From: Erysipelotrichaceae bacterium | GTDB lineage: Bacteria; Bacillota_I; Bacilli_A; Erysipelotrichales; Erysipelotrichaceae | Length of the DNA: 48,160 nt | Direction of reading: 5' to 3' | Assembly (NCBI GenBank): GCA_017431825.1 | Contig: JAFRKI010000012.1 | Coordinates: 1-48,160, forward strand | Part shown: one piece after another, positions 41,356-48,160 of the stretch | How positions within the stretch are numbered: position 1 is the stretch's first letter | Layout of the letters: the number at the start of each line of letters is the position of its first letter | The notes under the pieces: generated by a model | The model's database searches: none | What the model saw: the letters and a program-made list of their open reading frames with translations, nothing else | Told to the model about the DNA's origin: nothing | Position numbers and translations under genes: made by a program

Positions 41356-44300
41356 TTAAGAAACGGTAATGGTCTCTCTTTCATATTCCTGTTCCTTCTT
41401 AGGATTCCTGGTCAGGTAGGCGATAGCTACATCCGCGACGGCTATGGCAGCCATCAGGATCGTAAAGTTATCGACCAGGACCATATTGGAACTCATATCC
41501 TCGGTAATAAGGAAGATCACTACAGCAGCGACAGCCGGAATAAGCGTCAGCCATTTAGCTCTGTTTCTCTTGGCGTTTTCCTTATCTTCCTCAGTCTCCT
41601 CTTCGTCCTCTTTCTTTCTTCTGATCGTTGAGATCGTACCGATGGTGATCAGTGCGGCAGCGATCGTCAGAATGAAATTGACGAGTGCCCAGGTCTTATT
41701 GAGGGCAGTTGGCGTCGGATCAGTATCGATGTCGACCGGCTTCGGCTCCGGAGTAGGTTCCGGAGTCGGTTCCGGTTCAGGATCAGGAGTCGGAGGTGTA
41801 GGTGGATCCGGATCAGGATCGACTGGAGTGATTATCTCTTCCTCGACCTTGATTATGGTCAGGACGCCGGTCTGATATGTGACTTCGTAGTTGTCCTGAA
41901 TCTCTTCACCGCTAGGTGTAATCGTGTAATAGCCAGGGGCTTCACCGGAAGCTCTGGAGATTGAGTATGTAATCGTATCATTTCCAAACAGTCCGGTAAC
42001 GGTAGCAGTCAATGCCGGATCGCCGGTATTCTGCATCTTGGACTTGTTGTCAGCCTTGACAGTAACCTTGGCTCTGGTGATCTCAATCCAGCCGTCTTCA
42101 TCGACGACAAACGTCGGATCGATGTTGTCATCGCTATAGTAGAACAGTTCCTCGTCAAGATTCATGTAACTCGTACCGAGATCCTTTCTGCTGGCAACGG
42201 CAGTACCGTAGTAGCCGACTTTAGACTCATCGAAGAAACTGCTGTCAGCATCAGCACTATAACCGTTTACGTTCTGATCCTCACCGTTATAAGACTTAGT
42301 ATCGTTATTACCGGTTATAGTGATCGTGAGTTCAAGCTGGTTAATAGTGAACGTTGCCGTACCGGTGGTGATAGTGTAGTTAGGGTTAGAGCCCGGAACT
42401 ACAGATATCGTGTAGGTACCGACGTCTTCGCCTTCTTCACGGACTACCGTGTAGTTGATGGTATCGTCTCCGACAGCGCCGTTGACGGTGGCTGTCAGTT
42501 CAGGATCTTCTTCACCATAGGTCTTCTCAGCGTTTTGAGGAGTGATGGTGATCTTCTTAGGGTTGATCGTGAAGGTTCCGGTACCAGTAGTGATGGTGTA
42601 GTTAGGATTTTCACCCAGTACTATGGACATCGTGTAGGTACCGACGTCTTCGCCTTCTTCACGGACTACCGTGTAGTTGATGGTATCGTCTCCGACAGCG
42701 CCGTTGACGGTGGCCTTTAATTCAGGATCGGTATCACCGTAGGTCTTGCTGTTGTCGATCGGAGTGACGGTAATGGTCTTAGGGTTGATCGTGAAGACCG
42801 CATCTGAAGTCGATACTTCATAGTTAGGGTTAGAGCCCAGTACGATGTAGATGCGGTAAGTGCCGACGTCTTCGCCTTCTACTCTCTTGACAGTGTAGTT
42901 AAGAGTATCTTCACCGACCAGTCCGCTTGGTGTAGCGGTCAGCTGAGGATCGGTATCACCGTAGGTCTTGCTGTTGTCGTTGGCAGCCAGAGTTACGGCC
43001 TTGGCCTTGATGGTGAACGTTGCAGTACCGGTGGTGATGGTGTAGTTAGGGTTTTCACCCAGTACTACGGACATCTCATAGGTACCGACGTCTTCGCCTT
43101 CTTCACGGACTACCGTGTAGTTGATGGTGTCGCCCTGAACGACGCCAGGGATGGTGGCCTTTAATTCAGGATCGGTATCACCGTAGGTCTTGCCGTTATC
43201 GACAGGAGTGATGGTGATCTTCTTAGGGTTGATCTTCTGATAACCGTCATTGCCTTCAGGTACTGAGAAGGTAACGGTAAAGTTATCGTTGGTATTTGTG
43301 AACTGGTCAGCAGCCAGATTCATATATGTCGTACCGGCGTCAGTTCTGGAAACCGTATCGGTTCCGGAGAACGTGAAGTCATTGTCCGTGTCATATAAGC
43401 TGCTGCTGGCAGTTGCAGTATAGCCGGAAGCCGTATGGCTTTCTCCGTCATAAGTATCAGTCTGCTGATCGCCCTTGATAGTTACGGTTATAGCCAATGG
43501 ATTGACCTTCAAGGTAGCGTTATCAGTGGCGTCACTATAATTAGGATTGCTGGCTTTAACGATGTAGCTGACAGTGCCGACATCGGTGATGCTAGGAACA
43601 GTATCGCTCCAGGTCTCTCCGCCGTCAGTCGAATACTGGAAGGTTGTGCCTTCTGTTACGCTTACGCTCGCAACACCGCCGTTATGAGACTGGCCGTCAT
43701 AATCACCTTCATAATCAATACCGGTTACGGTCATGGTAGCCTTTGTGATCGTGAAGATTCCGGTTTCGTAAGTAATAGTATAGTTTGCGATCTCTTCCGG
43801 ACCGGTCGCTGTCATGGTGTATGATCCGACATTTTCGCCTTCTTCACGGCTTAAGGTAACGGTGCCTACCACATCCTTGGTATCGCCGTTCTTAAGTCCT
43901 GTTGCAGTCCAGGTGGAAAGCGGATCAGGATCGGCTGTTCCGTAGACCTTGGAATTATCCACCGGCTTAACGGCCAGTGCCGCCTTAGTGATGGTGAAGT
44001 TGCCCTTGATCACGGTAACAGTATAGTTTCTGTTTTCGGTATAGGTTGCAGTCAGGACCTTAGGATAATAACCCGCATTCTCATCATCGTTGGTACGGCT
44101 GTAAGAAACGGTGCCCAGGTCATTCTTGTTGAGAATACCTTCAACGGTTCCTGTAAATTGAGGATCAGGATCACCGTATTCCTTTGAAGCGTTGGCCACA
44201 GTGATCGTTACCGATTTCGGAGTGATCGTTAAGGTACCGGTAACACTGATCGTGTAGTTCATGGTACTGTTGGCGTTATTGGCTTTCTTAACACTCCAGG

Positions 44301-47300
44301 TGTAATCCGCAACATTGCTGTATGTACCGACATTCTTACCGGTGATCGTTGCACCGTTAAGCGTCAGTGTTTCGCCTGATACCAGACCATCAGCTGCAGA
44401 AGCCGGAATAGTAAATGTCTGATCCTGTGCATTATAAACCTCAGAATCCGTAGCATTTACGGTAATGGCTTTCTTGGTGATGTTGACCGTTGCACTGCCG
44501 GTAGCATCTTCATAGTTGGCATTGACAGCCTTTACGTAAACAGTCACAGGACCGTCGGTAAAGTCTGTATATTGAGGAGCAGTAGTGCTCCAGTTTTCAT
44601 TATCTGTACTGTAGTAAACAGTGGTTCCTTCGCTCACGCTCGGTACGACCGTAACGGTATGATACTGTCCGTCATATTCGCCGGAGTAACCGGTGACGCT
44701 GATGGAAGCTTCATCCTTAGTGATAGTGAAGGTTCCGGTTTCGTAAGTAATAGTATAGTTTGCGATCTCTTCCGGACCGGTCGCCGTCATGGTGTATGAT
44801 CCGACGTTTTCGCCTTCCTCACGGCTTAAGGTAACGGTACCTACCACATCCTTGGTATCGCCGTTCTTAAGTCCTGTTGCAGTCCAGGTGGAAAGCGGAT
44901 CAGGATCGGCTGTTCCGTAGACCTTGGAATTATCCACCGGCTTAACGACCAGTGCCGCCTTAGTGATTGTGAAGTCTCCGGTAACATAAGTGATCGTGTA
45001 GTTGCCCTGTGTTTCTTCACCGGACGGAGTGATCGTATATGTGCCGACATTCTCACCGGCTTCACGGTTGACGCTGTAATTGATGGTGTCGTTTCCGATC
45101 AGGCCTTCAACGGTTGCAGTCAGCTGAGGATCGGAATCGCCGTAGGTCTTGCCGTTAGGAACCGCAGTTACGGTAACTTCTCTGGCAGTGATCTTCATGA
45201 AGCCGTCAGCGGCGATGGTGAAGGTCACTTCAAAGTTATTGTCTCCATAACTGAACTTGGTCTTATCCAGATCCATGTAGGTAGTACCGACGATGGTCCT
45301 CTTGGCTATTTCTTCACCGCTATAGGTGACCTTAGAAGCCACGAAGAAATTATCGGAACATTCGGCAGTATAACCCTTGACTGCGTGTTCAGTACCGTCA
45401 TAAGGCTTTGTATCATTCTCACCCTTGATGCTGATAGCAAGCGGGTATTTATCGATCGTGAGCCTGCCGGCCTCGTAAGTGATCGCATAGTTGGCGGTCA
45501 CGTCTGTGCCGTTCTGGTCATGGATCACTGCTAAGGTGGCTTTTATCTTATTGTTATAAACACCGGCGTTGGTTTCATTGCCGTTTAACACGATGGAATA
45601 GAGCTCATGAACGACAGGCCTATCATTGATGAGTCCGTTTGTGCTGACCTTTTCAGCCAGGTCTCTGCCTGTGTCTGTGCCGCCATTCTCGCCTTGAGCC
45701 CGACCGTTGTAGGTATAAGTCTGAGGCAGAACGGTGATCGTGAGTTTCTTCTGTTCGATAATCAGCAGACCGTCGGTGATACTGAATTCTACTTCAAAGT
45801 TAGGGTTTGAATTGCCGAAACCGCCCTGCAGGTTCATCGGATACTGACCGGCATTCGTGCCGTCGACCTTATCCGCAACAGACTGAGTCAAATAGGATTC
45901 CAGATATAAAGGATCGCTTGCCGCAAATGTATGGCCGGCGAGTCTCTGCTCCTTACCGTTATAGGTAACGGTCTCTTCAGCACCAGTGATGGTTACGATG
46001 ACATGCCGCTTAGCTAACGTCAGAGTACCGGTGTCTGTAGCATCTTCATAGTTAGGATTGCTGGCCTTGACGGTGTAGACGACAGTGCCGACATTGGTGA
46101 TGCTAGGAACGGTTGAACTCCAGGTCTGTCCGCCGTCAGTTGAATACTGATAGGTAGTGCCTGCAGTAACACTGGCTGTAGCGCCGCCTGAATGTGTGTT
46201 ACCGTCATATGTACCGCTGTAATCAACGGCAGTGACCGTCATGGTAGCTTTGGTGATGGTAAAGGTGCCGGTCTCATAGGTAACGGTATAGTTGCCCTGA
46301 GTAGTTTCACCAGTTGGAGTGATAGTGTATTGGCCGACATCCTCGCCTTCCTCACGGCTTACGGTATAGGTAACGGTATCGTTGCCTACCGTTCCGGTTA
46401 CGGTCGCCGTATAAGATGCAGGATTATTCGGATTGTTATCATAGACCTTAGAAGCATCATCGGCCTTTACGGTAACAGGCTTGGCAGTTACAGTTGAATA
46501 ACCGTCAGCGGCAATGCTGAAGGTAACAGTGAAGTTGTCGTTGCTGTTGGAGAACTGCGATACCTGTAAACCCATGTAGTCAGTACCGACGTTGGTCTGG
46601 CTTGCGGATGCGCTGCCGCTTATAACGATGTCATTAACGTTATACAGAGTGCTGTCGGCCTGAGCCGTATAGCCTGTTACAGTATGAGCCTGACCGTCAT
46701 AAGTATTGCTCTCATTATTACCGGTTATGGTAACATTTACCGCCAGCGGACTGATGGTAAAGATACCAGTTACATAGGTGATAGTGTAGTTGCCCTGTAC
46801 CGTAGCACCGCTAGGAGTGATGGCATAGGTGCCTACATCCTCACCAGCAGCACGGGATACATCTATTGATAAGCCGGATGCATCACTTTCATTGACAAGA
46901 CCGGTGACTGTGAATGCAAACATTGCCGGATCAGCTTCACCGTAGATCTTGCCGGCATTTTCGGCAGTAACGGTTACGGCTTTTGGAGCAATGACCAGCT
47001 TGATCGGTCTGTCGATGACGAACGTTGCAGTAACGTTATCATCATCATATGAGAAGTCGCTGGCGCTCAGATCGGCAGTATATGTACCCACATTGGTACC
47101 TTCGGCCTTGGCAGTGCCTGTGTATGATACCTTATATGAAACATACAATGAATCGCTGCTGCTTAAGGTATAAGTAGTTACTTCATGTGAATTGCCGTCA
47201 TAAGTGATCGCAGCCGGCTGATCACCTGAAACGTGGATGGTGATGCTGGCCTGGCTTATGGTCAGCGTGCCTAATGTTTCATTCGTAACTTCATAGTTGC

Positions 47301-48160
47301 CTGCTTTAGCAGTGCCCCATTCGATCGTATATGTATTAGATACGGAGCCAACATTGGTAATGGTTCCGTTAGGAACGACTGTTGCTGTTTCGTTATTTTT
47401 CAGACCGCTGATAGTGGCACCGTTAGGATTGGTCAACGGTGTGCCATCATAGGTCTTTGAACCGCCCTGAGTAGTTACAGTAAGCGGAGCAGGTGTAACG
47501 ACCAGATCACCGGCGACCTTTACGACATTGGTAAAGTACTCCGTGACGTCTTCGTTAGCAGCGTTATAGATCTTATAACCGTCAGCGACAGTATTGGTAC
47601 CGGTTCCGGCATCAGTCTGTGAACCGTTAGCCACGGCATCGGTCCAGTGACCTGCCGGCAGTCCTTCCGGTGTTACGGCGCTGTTAGTCAATGGTGTTCC
47701 GTCATAAACTTTTTCATCATCATCAGCAATCAGCTTGACCTGAGTTACGAAACTGGTAACAGTCAGTGTACCGAGCTGTTCACTGATCGTATAGTTATCA
47801 GAATTGGTGCTGCCCCAGGTAATACTGTAGGTATTTGAACTGCTGCCTACGATCACCTGTGAACCGGTTGCAGTAACGGTTGCAGTTTCACCGTTTACCA
47901 GACCGTCCAAGGAAGCTTCAGAATTAGTAAGTGCAGTGCCGTCGTACGGCTTGCTGGCAGTTCCGGTGCTTACCGTTACCGTCTTCTTGGTCACCTTAAG
48001 AGTGCCTTCATCTGTAGCATCTTCATAGTTAGGATTGCTGGCCTTGACGATATAGCTGACTGTACCGTAATCCTTGATGCTAGGAACGGTAGAACTCCAG
48101 GTCTCTCCGCCGTCAGTTGAATACTGATAGGTAGTGCCTGCAGTAACGCTGGCTGTAGCG
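41356..48160 (-). CDS. Giant MBG-repeat surface protein with C-terminal three-helix membrane anchor, 5' end outside the window
   Basis: At least 2267 residues; the frame is open to the right edge, so start and signal peptide are not seen. About 25 MBG/YDG-type Ig-like modules of 70-85 residues follow each other, recognisable by strands such as VTVTAxxxxKxYGDxDPxL or YDGxxHxV, then E-x-V-G-x-Y-x-I-x-P and N-Y-x-I-T-Y-x-T-G-x-F-x-I. After them come a Pro/Glu/Asp/Thr wall-spanning linker (41700-41850), a helix at 41625-41697 (ALVNFILTIAAALITIGTIS), an acidic-basic cytoplasmic loop (RRKKEDEEETEEDKENAKRN) and two more helices (41511-41552, 41409-41466), ending in YERETITVS. There is no LPxTG. It should be an adhesin-like stalk held by the membrane. 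Low-level repeats in the DNA make assembly or copy-number errors possible. Confidence 0.9.
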   Translation of the reverse strand, partial: ATASVTAGTTYQYSTDGGETWSSTVPSIKDYGTVSYIVKASNPNYEDATDEGTLKVTKKTVTVSTGTASKPYDGTALTNSEASLDGLVNGETATVTATGSQVIVGSSSNTYSITWGSTNSDNYTISEQLGTLTVTSFVTQVKLIADDDEKVYDGTPLTNSAVTPEGLPAGHWTDAVANGSQTDAGTGTNTVADGYKIYNAANEDVTEYFTNVVKVAGDLVVTPAPLTVTTQGGSKTYDGTPLTNPNGATISGLKNNETATVVPNGTITNVGSVSNTYTIEWGTAKAGNYEVTNETLGTLTISQASITIHVSGDQPAAITYDGNSHEVTTYTLSSSDSLYVSYKVSYTGTAKAEGTNVGTYTADLSASDFSYDDDNVTATFVIDRPIKLVIAPKAVTVTAENAGKIYGEADPAMFAFTVTGLVNESDASGLSIDVSRAAGEDVGTYAITPSGATVQGNYTITYVTGIFTISPLAVNVTITGNNESNTYDGQAHTVTGYTAQADSTLYNVNDIVISGSASASQTNVGTDYMGLQVSQFSNSNDNFTVTFSIAADGYSTVTAKPVTVKADDASKVYDNNPNNPASYTATVTGTVGNDTVTYTVSREEGEDVGQYTITPTGETTQGNYTVTYETGTFTITKATMTVTAVDYSGTYDGNTHSGGATASVTAGTTYQYSTDGGQTWSSTVPSITNVGTVVYTVKASNPNYEDATDTGTLTLAKRHVIVTITGAEETVTYNGKEQRLAGHTFAASDPLYLESYLTQSVADKVDGTNAGQYPMNLQGGFGNSNPNFEVEFSITDGLLIIEQKKLTITVLPQTYTYNGRAQGENGGTDTGRDLAEKVSTNGLINDRPVVHELYSIVLNGNETNAGVYNNKIKATLAVIHDQNGTDVTANYAITYEAGRLTIDKYPLAISIKGENDTKPYDGTEHAVKGYTAECSDNFFVASKVTYSGEEIAKRTIVGTTYMDLDKTKFSYGDNNFEVTFTIAADGFMKITAREVTVTAVPNGKTYGDSDPQLTATVEGLIGNDTINYSVNREAGENVGTYTITPSGEETQGNYTITYVTGDFTITKAALVVKPVDNSKVYGTADPDPLSTWTATGLKNGDTKDVVGTVTLSREEGENVGSYTMTATGPEEIANYTITYETGTFTITKDEASISVTGYSGEYDGQYHTVTVVPSVSEGTTVYYSTDNENWSTTAPQYTDFTDGPVTVYVKAVNANYEDATGSATVNITKKAITVNATDSEVYNAQDQTFTIPASAADGLVSGETLTLNGATITGKNVGTYSNVADYTWSVKKANNANSTMNYTISVTGTLTITPKSVTITVANASKEYGDPDPQFTGTVEGILNKNDLGTVSYSRTNDDENAGYYPKVLTATYTENRNYTVTVIKGNFTITKAALAVKPVDNSKVYGTADPDPLSTWTATGLKNGDTKDVVGTVTLSREEGENVGSYTMTATGPEEIANYTITYETGIFTITKATMTVTGIDYEGDYDGQSHNGGVASVSVTEGTTFQYSTDGGETWSDTVPSITDVGTVSYIVKASNPNYSDATDNATLKVNPLAITVTIKGDQQTDTYDGESHTASGYTATASSSLYDTDNDFTFSGTDTVSRTDAGTTYMNLAADQFTNTNDNFTVTFSVPEGNDGYQKINPKKITITPVDNGKTYGDTDPELKATIPGVVQGDTINYTVVREEGEDVGTYEMSVVLGENPNYTITTGTATFTIKAKAVTLAANDNSKTYGDTDPQLTATPSGLVGEDTLNYTVKRVEGEDVGTYRIYIVLGSNPNYEVSTSDAVFTINPKTITVTPIDNSKTYGDTDPELKATVNGAVGDDTINYTVVREEGEDVGTYTMSIVLGENPNYTITTGTGTFTINPKKITITPQNAEKTYGEEDPELTATVNGAVGDDTINYTVVREEGEDVGTYTISVVPGSNPNYTITTGTATFTINQLELTITITGNNDTKSYNGEDQNVNGYSADADSSFFDESKVGYYGTAVASRKDLGTSYMNLDEELFYYSDDNIDPTFVVDEDGWIEITRAKVTVKADNKSKMQNTGDPALTATVTGLFGNDTITYSISRASGEAPGYYTITPSGEEIQDNYEVTYQTGVLTIIKVEEEIITPVDPDPDPPTPPTPDPEPEPTPEPTPEPKPVDIDTDPTPTALNKTWALVNFILTIAAALITIGTISTIRRKKEDEEETEEDKENAKRNRAKWLTLIPAVAAVVIFLITEDMSSNMVLVDNFTILMAAIAVADVAIAYLTRNPKKEQEYERETITVS
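42340..43227 (-). repeat. Four tandem 222-bp MBG units
   Basis: The block GACGTCTTCG recurs at 42421, 42643, 42865 and 43087, an exact 222-bp (74-codon) period. Units 1 and 2 are identical over at least 70 bases from that point; unit 3 differs most. Each encodes one MBG module (KTYGDTDPEL ... EGEDVGTY). The outer limits are approximate. Confidence 0.85.
43758..43992 (-). repeat. Dispersed direct repeat, copy 1 (partner at 44733-44967)
   Basis: About 235 bp that recurs 975 bp further on with only a handful of substitutions. It encodes the module with KPVDNSKVYGTADPDPLSTW and GLKNGDTKDVVGTVTLSREE. Confidence 0.9.
44733..44967 (-). repeat. Dispersed direct repeat, copy 2 (partner at 43758-43992)
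   Basis: Second copy of the 235-bp block, 975 bp (325 codons) from the first. The few differences include A/G at the GCC/GTC codon that turns LAVKPVD into LVVKPVD. The modules between the two copies are not repeated. Confidence 0.9.

Noticed and set aside
42340..47500. CRISPR-like regular repeats
   Set aside because: The repeats are long, coding and in frame within one protein; no short palindromic repeats with unique spacers and no cas genes.

Overview
The window comes from a low-to-mid G+C Firmicute, most likely an Erysipelotrichia-like relative of the Mollicutes. Support: a Firmicute-style order cysS-mrnC-rlmB-sigma factor ... rplJ-rplL-rsmC-rpoB-rpoC ... S10-spc-alpha, all on the minus strand; an L10-type leader RNA; zinc-type S14 and L36; strong GGAGG ribosome binding sites; an FMN riboswitch in front of ribU; and an RpoB that is longer than usual and carries Asn at the position equivalent to E. 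coli His526, a feature known from Mollicutes. The assignment is an inference; no 16S gene is present.

Layout. 1-246: the N-terminus of a membrane sensor-like protein that runs off the left edge. 305-1526: a GNAT acetyltransferase and a small lipoprotein. 1625-15727: one continuous S10-spc-alpha operon (rpsJ to rplQ) with secY, adk, map, infA and rpoA, preceded by a sigma-A-type promoter and a structured leader and closed by a terminator. rpmD (L30) is missing from its normal place. 16063-21454: accessory genes (an unknown membrane-anchored protein, a flavodoxin-fold reductase, a divergent tldD-tldE pair, a histidine phosphatase). 21529-31247: rplJ-rplL-rsmC-rpoB-rpoC behind an L10 leader/attenuator. 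31439-35241: metabolic genes (cupin, Fe-dependent alcohol dehydrogenase, zinc MDR dehydrogenase, RpiB-like isomerase, RibU with FMN riboswitch). 35380-40350: a minus-strand cluster made of a membrane-spanning XRE/RCC1-like protein, a 58-residue GYF_2-like protein, cysS, mrnC, rlmB and a SigH-like sigma factor. 40468-40707: tRNA Asn-Glu-Lys. 40742-41248: msrA. 41356 to the right edge: a giant surface protein built of about 25 MBG-type modules.

How it works together. The core is the gene-expression engine: ribosomal proteins, RNA polymerase, initiation factor, secretion channel, CysRS, rRNA methyltransferases and Mini-RNase III. The relative order matches the B. subtilis cysS-to-rplQ chromosome arm, but nusG-secE-rplK-rplA and rpsL-rpsG-fusA-tuf are not in their usual places; the two accessory islands occupy those gaps.

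Most worth a second look: the XRE-TM-RCC1-Fn3-PASTA-like protein, with a promoter that predicts a leaderless mRNA and translational coupling to a GYF-like peptide and CysRS; the giant MBG protein with exact 222-bp tandem units and a separate 975-bp-spaced duplication; the S10-operon leader with competing hairpins; the Asn substitution in the RpoB rifampicin pocket; and the loss of L30. I found no CRISPR array, transposase, phage gene or clearly new multi-gene system.
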